From Thinopyrum elongatum (lineage: Eukaryota; Streptophyta; Magnoliopsida; Poales; Poaceae): a DNA stretch of 64,000 nt. Under the pieces are notes generated by a model. That model was not told the origin of the DNA. It searched no databases and worked only from the letters and a program-made list of their open reading frames with translations. Positions 33,990 to 46,570 of the stretch are shown here, in pieces; position 1 is the stretch's first letter; every line of letters begins with the position of its first letter. Location of the stretch: NCBI GenBank assembly GCA_011799875.1, contig CM022299.1, positions 342,304,307-342,368,306 on the forward strand, in the 5' to 3' direction. The translations under genes were made by a program, and so were the position numbers.

Positions 33990-35450
33990 CTTGTCAACTT
34001 AGTCAACACACGAGAGTAGTGACTGTTGGCTGTCCATCCAACGGCCGTCATGCTTCTTCAATCTCTGCTCTTCCTGCTCCAGCCGCTCAAACCAGCGCCG
34101 GCGGGACTGCCTGCTCCCTCCTCCCATGGCCGGCTGTGCTGCCGTGTAGGCCTCACCGCCCCACCCTACTCCCATCCCTGGCCTGGCCATCCCTCTACTC
34201 ACCCACACCTGCTGTTATTCTCCGGCGACGGCAAATGAACCAGTAAACCCTCGTACTCCCCTCCGCGTGGGAAACAACTGCCGAGTCTTCCCTGGCTTCG
34301 TGTCGTTCCCTTCCTAGGCCTCGCCATCGTCCACCGCCCTGGTGCTCTCGGCACGGTGTGGTCAACATGGTCAACGAACGACATCCATCGGAATAGGACT
34401 GTATGTGGAGAGGCTGACAGCTGGGTCCACGGCCGCACGCAAGGAAGTGCCTCCTTATTACGTGCAAAATAATGATTCCTCCACCTGACAGCGGGGACCC
34501 ACCGGAAGGGCCTCTGTATTTCGCAAAAAAAATGTTCCTCCCACTGACAGCTCAGACCCACCAGCTATATCTTCGCATGCAAGGAAGTGCCTCCTTATTA
34601 TGCACAAAAAAATGAAAACTCCCCCTGCTAGCTGGGACCCACCATATTTGGAGGCTGACTTGTGGGCCTACTAAGTTGATGCGGACAGAGGGCTTTGTCA
34701 ACTTTGTCAATATAAATGATTCTAGCTGCAGTGATCGTACAATGTCCATCCAACGGCCGTCGTGCTTCTTCAACCTCTGGTCTTCTTGCTCCAGCCGCCC
34801 AAACCAGCGCCGGTCGTGCCGCCTGCTCCTGCCTCCCGTGGCCAGCTCTGCTGCTGCGCGGGCCTCACCGCCCCACCCTACTCTCATCGCTGGCCTGGCC
34901 ATCCCTGTACTCACCCAGACCTCCTGTTATTCTCCGGCGACAGCAGCCTCACACTGCAGCCCAACCAGTAAACACTCGTACTCCCCTCCGCGTGGGAAAC
35001 AACTGTCGAGTCTTCCCCAACTCCGGGTCATTCCCTTCCAAGGCCTCGCCGTCATCCACCGCCTTGGTGCTCTCACCGTGGCGTGGTCAACGTGGTCAAG
35101 GAATGACTTACATCGGAAGAGGACTGGACGTGGAGAGGCTGACAGCTGGGTCCACGGCCACAGCAAGGAAGTGCCTCCTTATTACGCGCAAAATAATGAT
35201 TCCTCCACCAGACAGCAGGGACCTACCGGAAGGGCCTCTGTATTTTGGCATAGCTGTATTTTTTGAAGAAAACATTTCCCCCCGGACAACTGGGACACAC
35301 CAGCTATATCTTCAGACGCAAGGAACTGCCTCCATATTAGGTGCGAAAAAAATGAATCCTCCCCTGACATCTCGGAACCACCATCAATAACTTCGCACGC
35401 AAGGAAGTGCCTCCTTATCCTCCCTGACAGTCGGGACCCACCTTGTCAAA
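33990..35450. repeat. Tandem duplication within the CACTA element, unit about 713 bp
   Basis: AACCAGCGCCGG occurs at 34089 and 34802, with long matching flanks (CCATCCAACGGCCGTC, TCCTGTTATTCTCCGGCGAC, CAAGGAAGTGCCTCCTTATTA). A third, more diverged copy occupies about 32660-33240. Opposed 60-220-codon frames in each copy are shadows of the GC-rich unit. Confidence 0.75.
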
Positions 35451-35734
35451 GCGTACGTAGCGTTGTCATTCTGGTCACGAATGTGTATGGACATACTGGT
35501 CGATCGGTCTCTCTGCAATGATGAACTGTTGGCGAGCAAGCAGCGGCACGTGTAGTAGTAGAGCCCCCGACGTAGAAGTTCAGGCAGTCCCTTCTAAACC
35601 GTGTACACGTACGTACAGCCACATGCCAAAAAATACGGCCACGTACATACATACAGGCGGGGTCTCGAACGCCTAATCATGCATACGTACGGCCAGGGCT
35701 CGTGTACATGGAGAGGCAACGGACGGCAGCAACA

Positions 35735-36395
35735 GTGTCCTGTTCATCGGAAGCCAACCGGCTGGGTCAGAACGGATAAACTGTGTCGTGTTCATCGGGA
35801 GGTAACGAAATGCGTCGTGTTCATCGGGAGCCAACCGGCTTGGACGGAACAGCCAAAACGGGGTCTGGCGTACCACAGTATGGAGGAAACAGCCTTCTGT
35901 TCGACCGGCTATGGTCGAAACGGGGTCCTGTTCATCGGGAGGGGTCTGGCGTACCATAAAACGGAGGAAACGGACTTGTGTTGGAGCGCCTACGGTCAAA
36001 ACGGGGTCCTGTTCATCGAGAGGGGTGTGGCGTACCGCAAAACGGGACTCCACGGGCTACTATTCATCCACCGTCTACTGCCTCGCTCCAGCCTCCACAG
36101 GCTACTGTTCATCCACCGTTGACTTCCTTCAGCCTCCATCTGCTACTGTTCATCCATCGCGTCTCCCTCCTGCCTCCACAGGGCCACTGTTCATCCAGCC
36201 TCCACCGGCTACTGTTCAACCAGCCCTCCACGGGGTCCTGTTCATCCACCCCCAACCGGCTCGGGTGTGGCGGCCTCCTCGATCGAAGTCTTGTTCATCC
36301 AGCGGCAACGGCCTACTACCACGGGGTCCTGTTCATCCAACCCTCACCGGGAAATGTTCATCCAACCCCCAACAACGGTCACTGTTCATCAAGAG
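35735..36395. repeat. Subterminal TGTTCATC array of the CACTA element
   Basis: About fourteen copies of (C/T/A)TGTTCATC followed by GGGAGCC or CACC-type tails occur at 20-80-base spacing, a few degenerate. In En/Spm-like elements such arrays are binding sites for the accessory transposition protein. That role here is inferred. Confidence 0.75.
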
Positions 36396-36904
36396 GCAGC
36401 TGGTTCGATCGGCTTTAGTTAGCAGCAGTAGCGAAGGAATCGCTTGGGTTCAGTTAACAGCCAAGGGATCGATCGCTCGGGTTCAGTAACATAGCTAGTT
36501 CAATCGCTCGGGTTCATTAAGCGAACGCCTCGCTCGGGTTCAGTTAGAGCCCAATGCCTCGCACACACGCACGTACGTGTACGAGAGAAACGCGCAAACC
36601 TCCTTGCATCGCTCGACCCCGACCACCCACCGTAATCGGGAACTCCCCGAAATTTTCCTCGCCCTCGCTTCTACCATGATTTTTTCCGTCATGGACGGCC
36701 CAAAGAATGTCATGCAGGTGTGTCCCCAGCCCGCCCAGGACGAAAAGCCCATTTTCTGTCATGATTTTTGTCATAGAAGTGGGAGCCCACCACATTTATG
36801 ATGATACGTGGTTTTGTCACAATTATCGTCATAGAAGTGTCATAGGCATGATAGATTTTTTTCGTTCGGCCCATAATGTCACGGATGTGCCTTTTTTTGT
36901 AGTG

Positions 36905-37540
36905 GCTCTTCGATTAAAAAATATGTGCAAATGAGGTCTAACAATGATGAAACTTGGCATGGTTTCATTACATGACCCCTATAGGGTGTCGAGATAATAT
37001 AAGTGTTAGAGGGGAATACTTGATGCTCTTCATGTATAAACTGAACAGTGTCTCATGAAGTATCAGTATTCGAACGGAAACCATCGATTTTCATAGAGAA
37101 TTCTTTTTTACATTTTTTGTCTATTTTTTCTATGTTGAATATACACCATTAAAAGTCACATGCTCAAATTTGGGGCTGTTATAGCCTAATATGATAATTT
37201 TAAAGCATTAAATGATCATAGTTGTGGTGGATGCTATGATGTGCCCGCCATTGCTAACTTTGGGAAATTTCAGCACAGTTGGTGAGATATAACTGTAGCG
37301 GGCATTTTCATTGCCCGCCACTCATACATTACAAATCAGTGTGAGGCAGTCATTTGGTGCTCGCCATTGATGTTTTTATCCCATGTCTAATTCCGTAAAA
37401 AAGTTACGAGCAGCAAGTGGCCATGTTTACCCGCCACTTGGGAATTCATAGCAGTAGTGATCCTTATTTATTGCACGCACTTGCACGTGGCCAAGATAGC
37501 AGTGGCGGGTCCAAACCCTGCCCACAACTAATTTCACCCC
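36905..37540. other. Stretch with CACTA-like GCCCGCCA motifs
   Basis: GCGGGCA/TGCCCGCC motifs recur at about 37240-37520. A possible CACTA end (read on the minus strand as CACTACTGCTATGAATTCCC) finishes at 37459. No opposite end is found, so this may be a fragment of another CACTA family. Confidence 0.3.
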
Positions 37541-38127
37541 ACCTATAAGGGCATCACCAACACCGACCCTCAAACCGCCTACAACCATGTGTGTTTTGCC
37601 ATCCAACGCGAGCGTTTGTCAGTCCGCCGACCTGTCCGAACGTGATTTTTCCCGCAAACCGGAAACAAACTGGGGGCTTTGCAGGCATCCGGATCGCAGC
37701 CACGCTCACTTCTGATTCCGCTGGCCCACCCAAAAGCCCCATCCTACCCGAGGCCAACTGCCCGCATTCATGCCGCTCTGCATTGACGCCGGCCCAGAGC
37801 AGACATGACCTCTCATTGGCACCAGCATTGGAGTGGCTCGTCAGCTAAGGGTGCCGTACGTGCCGTGTCCCTAGTGTCCGTGCCTAATCAATCTGGGAGA
37901 GATGTTTACTGGACGGGATGAGACAAATATCTACCAGGCCCGTTCAGTGCATGTCCCTCAGTTTGCCACCATTAACCTGGCTCGCCGGCCAAGAAACAAA
38001 CTCCAGTGCCTGCGCATTGACGCATCCGGACACTTGGACTCACAACACACAACAAGCTATCGACTCCCCATCTTCCTCATGTGCACCGCGTCCGCCACGA
38101 TTGCGGGCAGGAACACGCTGTGGGAGA
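37541..38127. other. GC-rich remnant, not identified
   Basis: It begins GGGCATCACCAACACCGACC, resembling ends of some grass DNA transposons. It contains the phrase CTGCCCGCATTCATGC, which is also in the gene remnant near 11530. No coding frame is convincing. Confidence 0.3.
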
Positions 38128-39518
38128 TGATACGTCTCCATTATATCTACTTTTTGTAACACTTTTGCAGTTGTTTAGGACTCTAATTTGCATGATTTGA
38201 ATGAAACTAACCCGGACTGACGCTGTCTTCAGCAGAACTACCATGGTGTTGTTTTTGTGCAGAAATAAAAGTTCTCAGAATCAGAGGAAATTTTGCGGAG
38301 ATTTTTTATTGAATAAATAAAAAATACTAGAATGAAGATCCACCAGAGGGGGCCACCAGTTGCTCACAAGGAAACATGGCGCCTACCCCCCAAGGTGTGT
38401 CGTGATGCCTTGTGGGGCCCATGAGGCTCCTTCTGACCTAATTCCAAACCAATAAATTCCGTCTTCCCGAGCAAAAAAATAAGAGAAAAAGTTTCATTGC
38501 GTTTTACGATACGGAGTCGCCGCCACGTCTTGTTCTTCATCGGGAGGGTTGTTCTGGAGTCCGTTCGGGGCTCCGGAGAGGGAGATTCATCGCGGTCGTC
38601 ATCAACAACCCTTCTTCATCAATAATTCCATGATGCTCACCACTAGGAGTGAGTAATTCATTCGTAGGCTTGCTGGACAGAGATGGAGTTGGATGAGATT
38701 TATCATGTAATCGAGTCAATTTGTTAGGGCTTGATCCCTAGTATCCACTATGTTCTAAGATTGATGTTGCTATGACTTTGTTATGCTTAATGCTTGTCAC
38801 TAAGGCCCGAGTGCCATGATTTCAGATATAAACCCTTTATGTTATCATCAATATATTTCAGTTCTTGATCTTATCTGCTAGTTATATGCACTTGTTATTG
38901 TTTTGAACTGTAGACCCCAAGGTGGCAATAATTGGGATACTCTCCGGGGATGACTGTAATTCAAGGAGTTCATGTATTCATCATGTGTTAATGCTTTTTC
39001 CAGTTCTCTATTAAAAGGAGGCCTTAAGATCCCTTAGATTTCCTTATGGACCCTGCTGCCACGGGAGGGTAGGACAAAAGATGTCATGCAAGTTCTTATT
39101 ATAAGCACGTACGACTATGTACCGAATACATACCTACATTGAATTAATGAACTAGAGCTATTGTGTATCTCTCTAGGTTGTGATTGTTACATGATGAATG
39201 TCATCCGCACAAATATCCATCCCTGATCCAATGCCTACGCTTTTCTCATATTGTCTTTGCTAAGTTACTACTGTTGCTACTGCTATTACAATCACTACAA
39301 AGCTGCTATTGTTACAGTTACTGCTACTATCGAATTATCATACTACTGTGCTACTAAACACTTTGCTGCAGAGAAATTACTTTCCAGGTGTGGTTGAATT
39401 GTCAACTCAACTGTTAAGTTTCATAAATATTCTTGGGCTCCTCTTGTGTCGAATCAATAAATTTGGGTGAAATACTACCCTCAAAGGCCATCGGATCCCC
39501 TGCTACTTGTGAGCTACA
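38128..39518 (+). repeat. Solo LTR related to the 17-26 kb Gypsy element
   Basis: It starts TGATACGTCTCCATTATATC and shares long stretches with the LTRs of the complete element, for example AACCCGGACTGACGCTGT and GTTTTTGTGCAGAAATAAAAG. It ends TACTTGTGAGCTACA. It is clearly more diverged than those two are from each other. No PBS or internal region follows and no target duplication is seen (GGAGA before, TTGGG after). It is an old solo LTR or a truncated end. Confidence 0.82.
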
Positions 39519-39519
39519 T

Positions 39520-41042
39520 TGGGATTTTCCCCGAAGAGGAGGGGAGATGCAGTACAATAGAGATAAGTATTTCCCATAGTGAGAACCAAGGTTTATTGAA
39601 CCAATAGGAGAATCACGCAAAGCCTCATGAACAGCACTTGCACACATAAAAGCAAATACTTGCACCCAACGTGGGCAAGAGGGTTGTCAATCCCCTTGAA
39701 CTCGTAACTTGCTACGATCAAATCTTGTATAGGTGGATGGATAAATTGCAAAACAAAATAAAAGAAATAAAATTGCAGCAAAAGAATTTTGGTTTTAGTA
39801 TTATGATTAAAGTACACCCGGGGGCCATAGTTTTCACTAGAGGCTTCTCTCTCGAACACATAGCATACGGTGGGTGAACAAATTACTGTTGGGTAATTGA
39901 TAGAAAAGCACATAGTTATGAGAATATCCAAGGCACTGATCATGTATATAGGCATCATGTCCGAGACAAGTAGACCGACTCCTGCCTGCATGTACTACTA
40001 TTACTCCACCAATCGACCGCTATCCATCATGCATCTATTGTATTAAGTTCATGAAAAATAGAGTAATGCCTTAAGCAAGATGACATGATGTATACAAACT
40101 AAATCTAATCAATATGAATAAACCTATCATTTTACCCTTAATGGCAACAATAAAAATATGTGTCTTCTCCCCTTCTATCACTGGGATATAGAGCACTACA
40201 AGATTGAACCCATCACAAAGCACCTCTCCAACTGAAGATAAATCAATCTAGTTGGCCAAACCAAACAGATAGATCGGAGAGAATACAAAGCTATAAAAAT
40301 CATGCATAATAAAGTTCAGAAAAGACTCAATTACTTCTCATGAATATGAGATCATAAACCCACAATTCAAAGGATCCCAACAAACACACCGCAAAAGAAG
40401 ATTACATCGGATAGAACTTGAAGAACATCGAGGAGAACATGATATTGAAGATCAAAGAGAGAGAAGAAGCCATCTAGCTACTTGCTATGGACCCATAAGT
40501 CTGTTGTGAACTACTCACGTGTCATCAGAAGGCAACAAGGATGATGTAGAAGCCCTCCGTGATCGATTCCCCTTTCGGCAGAGTATAGGAAAAGGCCTCC
40601 GGATGGGATCGCGGAAGAACAGAAGCTTGGGGCAGCGAAAAAAGTGTTTCGGGTGGCTCTCTGTTGGCTTGGGAATATTTTGTGAAATTATAGAAGTGGA
40701 ATTAGGTCAAACAGAGCTACGTGGGCCCACAAGCTCAGGGGGCACGCCTACCTCCCTGGCCACGCCCCTCCAGATTGTGGCTCTCTTGTATCCTCCTGAA
40801 GCTTCTAGGGTCCCTTCTGGCCCAGAAAAATTAATCCAAAGATTTTTTTTCCGTTTGGACTTCGTTTGATATTGATTTTCTGAAAAGCCAAAAACAAGCA
40901 AAAAAATAACAGCAACTGACACTGGGCACTAGGTTAATAGATTAGTCCAAAAAATGATATAAAATAGCATATCAAACATCCAAGATTGATAATATAATAG
41001 CATGGCACAATAAAAAATTATAGATACATTGGAGACATATCA
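39520..41042 (-). repeat. LTR of a second Gypsy family, minus orientation
   Basis: On the minus strand it runs from TGATATGTCTCCAATGTATC at 41042 to ...GGGGAAAATCCCA at 39520, about 1.5 kb. Interior phrases known from very common Triticeae LTRs occur in order, including CTACTTGTCTCGGACATGATG and GTTGCCATTAAGGG. Frames inside it are not genes. It directly abuts the solo LTR at 39518/39519, so it probably inserted at or near that LTR's end. Confidence 0.82.
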
Positions 41043-41145
41043 GCATCCCCAAGCTTAATTCCTGCTCGTCCTCGAGTAGGTAAATGAGAAAAACAGAATT
41101 TTTTATGTGGAATGCTACCTAACATGTTTATCATGTAATCTCTTT
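41043..41145 (-). repeat. Internal fragment with PPT of the minus-strand Gypsy element
   Basis: Read on the minus strand, this is CTACTCGAGGACGAGCAGG followed by AATTAAGCTTGGGGATGC directly before the LTR. This is the 3' end of the internal domain with its polypurine tract, so the neighbouring LTR is the 3' LTR. The rest of the element is missing. Confidence 0.75.
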
Positions 41146-41290
41146 GTTTGACACAAGAAAAATCTTATATGTGCTCCTTGAGGAAGGAAGAGGAGGAGTA
41201 CGATTTCTGTCATACGCCGGGGTAAAGAAAAGTGTGTGGGCGTGCCAGTGTACCGTAGTACACAAAGAAAAGGGGTATGGGAAACAAGTA

Positions 41291-41451
41291 CTCCCTCCGT
41301 TCCTAAATAATTGTCTTTTTAGAGATTTCAAATGGACTACCACATACGGATGTATATAGACATATTTTAGAGTGTAGATTCATTCATTTTGCTGTGTATG
41401 TAGTCACTTGTTGAAATCTCTAGAAAGACAAATATTTAGGAATAGAGGGAG
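41291..41451. mobile_element. Stowaway MITE
   Basis: The 161-base element has near-perfect terminal inverted repeats (CTCCCTCCGTTCCTAAATA at the left; inverted TATTTAGGAATAGAGGGAG at the right) and TA target duplications at 41289-41290 and 41452-41453. The arms pair over most of their length (AGAGATTTCAA against TTGAAATCTCT), as expected for Thalos-like Stowaways. Confidence 0.92.
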
Positions 41452-41459
41452 TATTTCAT

Positions 41460-42180
41460 TAATCTCCTCGGATAAACAAAATTATAAGATCCCATAAAAA
41501 AGATGCACTCCGTGGCCTACTAGCGCGATCAGCCTGACTGTGGCGAAGTGCGGTCTCCTGGTTCCCGGGGCCTCGGAAGGCTCCCGGTTAATTACTCCCG
41601 CGGGTTGCTCCACGCGATACCTCCGATTAAGCCGTGTGGTTGTCTTCGTCGTCTTAGCTTTGCGTTCTCCATGCATGACGATGGTGATGTGTGTGTGTGG
41701 TGTGGGCGGCGACAATGGCCGTGTCCTCGTCGGTACACGTGCCGCTAAAAAACATGGCTTTGTGCTAGCCATGTCCGCCCTCGCCGTCATGCCTCGTCGG
41801 TCTTGACAGCGTTGATGTAGTCGGTGTTGAAGTTGCATGGGTCCTGCTCTGCTCGGACTTCTTGACGATGTGGCGGCTTCGTCGGGGTACGCAAGGGGTT
41901 CACCTCACGGGAGTATCCTTATGGAGACCGGCGTCGGTGTAAAACCAACGCACACTCACATCGGCATGACCGGTGTGGTTGGCGCCTCGTCTCGGCTGGA
42001 CGCCGAGTTTACGGCGGTCTGCCAAGACAAGGGCACCGCCTCACAACACCGTGGAAAGGTAGCGTCGTAGAGGCCGCGTCGCCTTGGGCTGGTGCTTCGC
42101 CAAAGAGCAACCTGTACGCCGGCGACCGATGGACCTGTACGCCAGACCTGTCCATCGAGATCGAAACGCCATGACTTGCA
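41460..42180. other. Intergenic stretch, no gene supported
   Basis: It is moderately GC-rich, with overlapping frames on both strands (41482-41838 minus, 41540-41806 plus) and no domain. Confidence 0.35.
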
Positions 42181-42187
42181 CCGAAGA

Positions 42188-42740
42188 GACCTGTTCGCCA
42201 TGGACTTGTCTCGGGCTACGTCATCGTGAGCTCCGGTTCTACCATGCTGTCTCCTCCGGTAAGGCGCCAGACCTGTACACCGCGGTCGGGGCGCCGTAAA
42301 CCTGTGCACCGGAGAGACCTGTTCGCCATGGACTATGTCTCGGGCTATGTCATCGTGAGCTCCAGTTCTACCATGTTGTGTCCTCCGGTAAGGCGCCAGA
42401 CCTGTACACCACGACCAGGACGCCGTAGACCTGTACACTAGAGTGACCTGTTTGCCATGGACTTGTCTCGGGCTATGTCATCGGGAGCTCCGGTTCTGCC
42501 ACGATGTCTCCTCCGGGAAGCAGAACACCAGACCTGTGCACCACGATCGGGACGCCATAGACCTGTGCACCGGATAGACCTGTTCGCCATGGACTTGTCT
42601 TGGGCTACGTCGTTGGCGAGCTCCAGTTCCTCCACGCCGTCTCCATTGGGAAGCAAGACACCAGACATGTGCACCGCGATTGGGACACCATAGACCTGTG
42701 CACCGAGAGACCTGTTCATCATGGATATGTGCGTCGCGAC
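42188..42740. repeat. 130-bp tandem repeat, about four copies
   Basis: GACCTGTTCGCCATGGACTTG-type unit starts lie at 42188, 42316, 42445, 42577 and 42709, spaced 128-132 bases. Each unit contains CTCCGGTTCTACCA-like and AGACCTGTGCACC-like phrases. Long frames on both strands are due to the repeat. The family is not recognised. Confidence 0.9.
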
Positions 42741-42860
42741 CTATACACCGTGACCTATTCGCCGAGGACCTGTGCATTGCAACCTGTACACCGTGACATG
42801 TTCGCCGAGGACCTGTGCGTCACAACTTGTACACCGTGACCTGTTCACCGAGACCCAGAG
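42741..42860. repeat. Short tandem repeats extending the 130-bp array
   Basis: About three units of roughly 45 bases occur (GACCTGTGCATTGCAACCTGTACACCGTGAC and variants). They look derived from the GACCTGT...CACCG portion of the larger unit. Confidence 0.8.
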
Positions 42861-43560
42861 CTAGCGGTTGGGCTATGTCGTTGGTGAGCTCTAGCTGCTT
42901 CCGAGTCCTCCAAACAGGAGTGTGATGCCTGGCTTGTTGTTGGTAATCTCCGGCAGTGTTGGTGTGTGAACACCTCCTTCTGGACCGGCGAAGTAGTCTC
43001 CGACGGTGGTTGATATCTGAACACCTCTTCTTGTTCTAGCATGCATCCATGTGTGCGAGGGCGCTGTCGCACTCCCCTGGAATCTTGAGATGCGGGATGA
43101 CTCCGTCCTGGGTCCGCCACAGGGCCATCTCCTTTTCTGTGTGGTTTCTCCTCGGTTGCGTGTATCCTGTGAATACAAAGAGGTATCTGACCTGAGATAA
43201 GCTGTTGGTAATTAGTGCACGCCACCCTCCCATGGGTGTTTTCCATCACGCATGCTCCGCCTTGTCGCAACCACCGCCGAACAGGGCCAAGCAGTGTGCT
43301 TGCCCGGCGAGCGCGCCGCCACCGTGGGCGCGTCGTCTGTGGCCGACACGTCGTCCGCGGCCGCCGGGTACATGGTGACCTCATCTTGAAACCAGGCGGT
43401 ACATGCTTTCTCCTTGTGTGCGTGAGATGTGTTCATGGCTGCCTGGGTCCCCTGGACGCCGCCGCCACGGGCGCGTCTCCTTCTCCCGCGCTTAGCCTCT
43501 TCTCCCCCTCGTCTTGACTGCTTGCGTCCGCCGGCTCGTATTTATCTCATTGTTAGAGTC
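42861..43560. other. GC-rich stretch, no gene supported
   Basis: Overlapping opposed frames (42845-43384 minus, 43215-43517 plus) lack motifs. The sequence resembles a degraded repeat. Confidence 0.35.
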
Positions 43561-44660
43561 TAGGAAGAAATGAAGCCTTCTCAGGGCGTCTGGATCTGGG
43601 CCGTCGGATTAGGCTTCCAATCGCATTCGGGCCGTCGGATCTTCGGGTGGGACGATCTGAGCCGTCCGATCGATAAAAACACTGCTACAATGAATAGTGT
43701 GCTTAAACTCGTGCCACCGCCTATAATTCCCATGCCCCATCGAGGGCATTCTCGTCTTTTTGCAGGAAGATGTATAATACTCAGGACGAGAGCACTCAAC
43801 CAGGTCCGCCGCTCCTTCCTCCTCCTCTCTCGATCCCCTCCACCCTAGCGGCCACCACCGACCTCCCCCATTCCCGGCCTCCACTCCACCGCCGGTGACC
43901 CCTCCCCTTCTCTCACTAGCCGCAGATCCCCTCGAGGAGCAGCTCACCCCGTGATCAGATCTGCTCTCCCTCCCTCCTCGCGTTAGAAACCCTAGCCGCC
44001 CATCCAGGGCGACTCACCGCGACACTCCAAGACCGCCAGGCCGGCGTGGTAGGCGCGCCAGCCACCACCATCTCGAGCTCCACTGCACCGCCGCACCAGC
44101 TCCACCACCACACCACCGAACACCGCCAGCGCCGTATCACCACCACCACCCGCTGCATCTCCCATCACAGCGCCGCCGCGACCATCCATCCATCACAGCG
44201 CCGCCGCAAGCACGCCATCCATCCTTCCTTCTCTGCCTCCTTCCCTTGCCTCGCTGCTGTTCCTCCTCCTCTCTTCTAACTCTGCTCGCTGCTGCTTCTT
44301 CTCTCCACCTGCTACTGTTGTTCTCTTCTCTCTACCCTCACTGACAAACAACAGCCGGCAGGGAGGGCCTAACCCTAGCTCCTCCTCTGCGCTGCCGCCA
44401 CCCGTCCTCCTCCTCCCGTATCCCCTCCCCATTGGTGGAGAGAAGGAAGTGGTGCACGCATGGCTACCCTGCCCGACCACTGCTCCTCCTCGCTCGAGAT
44501 TGAAGCCGCCATCGACCACCCTTCTCTGCCGCCGATTCCAATGAGGGCACCGTCGATCTCTCCTCAGCCTGGATGTGATAGCCACTGCCAGGTTTGAAGC
44601 TGGTTGAGATGAGCTTCCCATCCATTGGTCCTCCTGGATGCAGTCATCCATTTTCTTAAA
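43561..44660 (+). promoter_or_regulatory. CpG-rich promoter and leader of a gene-like unit
   Basis: GGGCCGTCGGAT-type motifs, common in grass promoters, occur three times (43599-43670). They are followed by a C-rich leader and CCACCACCA repeats to about 44500. Open frames here are low in complexity and exist on both strands. AT-rich, intron-like DNA follows. It looks like the 5' end of a transcribed gene or long non-coding RNA, but no protein can be named. Confidence 0.35.
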
Positions 44661-45427
44661 CAATCTACTACAAAGCTAACATGTTCAGTTTACTGATGTG
44701 GTTTGGTTAACCCTTCACACATTGGATTGCTTTGCCTCCTGATAGATTTGTGATGTCATTTTTTACCTCTGTTCTGCTTGATATCCATTTTATTTTTCAC
44801 TTAGAAATGCACTCATGCATCTTGAGATGTGTGCTGATCTATTTTGGTTAACTTCTGCACAGGCTGTTTCATCTTCTTGACATTCAATTATAGAGCAATG
44901 CACTGCTAGCATCTTGAGATGCCACAATATGCGGAGAGTAGATTAGGTATGTTTGGTCTAGAAATCTGTCTATTGTGATGGGTTATCTCGCTGCAACCTC
45001 GCCGCTTCATATGATGTTGCTTCCAATATCCAAAACATTCAGAGTCAGGTAAGCTTTTTTCTTCCAGTGTTTTTATTTCCCACTGCATCTTTCATGTAGA
45101 ACAACTAGGCAGAATAATAATCATGGACGATACCCTTTCTTGATATGAATAAATGATAGTTGTCTGTTTACTGTTGTTACTAAATTCTGAATTGTGGTCT
45201 CTTTGTCGCATGAAGATAAATATAAAAAGCATCAGATGCTGATAAGAACACACACTGAAATGTAATTTTTGTTCGCACTGATTTAATATTGCACAAAAGA
45301 AAAGCCACCTTGTGTAACATGGTCTATGAGTGGAACCACTTAAAAGTACAAATTTGAAAAAAAAATCTAGACCGGTTCAGTGTTTTGCCTAATTAGAAAT
45401 AACTCTAGTCAATAACCATTACAAAGC

Positions 45428-45467
<40 letters not shown>

Positions 45468-46570
45468 CTGCTGCTCTTTCCTTCTTGGCTTGCAGCAGAC
45501 AAAGTCATGGCTTGCCTTACCTGTTGAGCTACTGGCTAGGAAGAGCGCAAGCTGCCACCACCACATGCGTCAAGGACATTGTCGTACTGGCTGCCGATGA
45601 TCTATAGGTCCATCTCTCCTTTCCCCCCCCCCCCCCTCTCTCAAATGTCAAGCCCAATTCCTTATTATTTTGCACAATGGAGGTGGCCTGAAAGCCACTT
45701 GGCCGAAATCCCATGTCTTGTGATCTTGCATAGGTTTGCTTTCCTTTGATATTTTTCTGCTTTATATCTGTTTCACCGATGTCCATAAAATAATAATATC
45801 TCCATTGAGATGTGCAATGAAACATCGAATGTATGCTAATGTACCATACAGATTTCTTTTTAAGTGCCCCCCTGTTTGAGTGTATGCTTTAGTGAGCAGC
45901 CTAATTTGTGAATTTAAACTATGAATGTGATCACCCAAATGGGAGTATTCTAATTGGTCACCTTTTCCGTTAAATTTGTTCCAGTTATCGGACATGATAT
46001 GCTGTCATATGATGCAAAGTTTATCGGTATTACTGTTTAAATATCATGAACCTTATTGTGCATCAGAAATGACAGAAAATAGGACTACTCTAGAGTAGGC
46101 ATTTTAAGGCTACCGGTATTATTGTGTAAATATTTCTTCCATTAAGAGTTTCAATTCTCACCAGAACACCTCCTGTTCAACCACTTACATTTCCCTTCAT
46201 TCTTAGTTTCTTACTGATGGTAGCTTGATTGCGCTAATTGGCTTACGTGGTTATAGATGATGAGTATTAGGAAGGCTTGCAACACCATTATTTTGATTAA
46301 GAGTTTAATCCATGTTTGGTTTGGTAATCTAATTTTGAATTCTTAGCTGCATGGAAGTGGTGCCTTTTAGTTCTTTGTGCTGCTTACAAAAATAATCATC
46401 GTTGGGCTGTACATTTGATTGGCACAACCTAAGCTGATTTGTATGAATTTTCTTCTTGTTCAGCTTTCAGTTATATTTGCAAAAATGTTGCTTGATAAGC
46501 TTTCAAATATATTACATGGGAACTATTCCAAGATTGCTATTGAAATCTTACTTCTGGATGTTATTGAAGG
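44661..46570. other. AT-rich, intron-like stretch
   Basis: It has no frame with recognisable content. A possible small exon at about 45498-45600, after CTTGGCTTGCAG, cannot be confirmed. Confidence 0.35.
45431..45466. repeat. (TG)18 microsatellite
   Basis: An uninterrupted TG run of 36 bases. Confidence 0.95.

Larger units (their letters stand above)
32531..36904 (+). mobile_element. Right-hand part of a CACTA element (no transposase)
   Basis: It ends at 36904 with the CACTA terminal motif read on the minus strand: CACTACAAAAAAAGGCACAT. The subterminal zone contains alternating short motifs (TCTATGAC, TGTCATA) and an array of TGTTCATC repeats. Further left are large tandem repeats rich in CTGACAGCTGGGACCCACC. 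No left terminus with CACTAC and no transposase frame is seen, so this is a truncated or internally deleted element. The left boundary is approximate, placed where the CACTA-type sequence follows the F-box gene. Confidence 0.7.

Noticed and set aside
35446..36122. Host gene with Trp/Arg-rich product
   Set aside because: Frames overlap the CACTA subterminal TGTTCATC array and disagree between strands.
42084..42839. Chains of frames rich in CTGxxxVHR
   Set aside because: They follow the 130-bp tandem repeat on both strands and have no start or domain.
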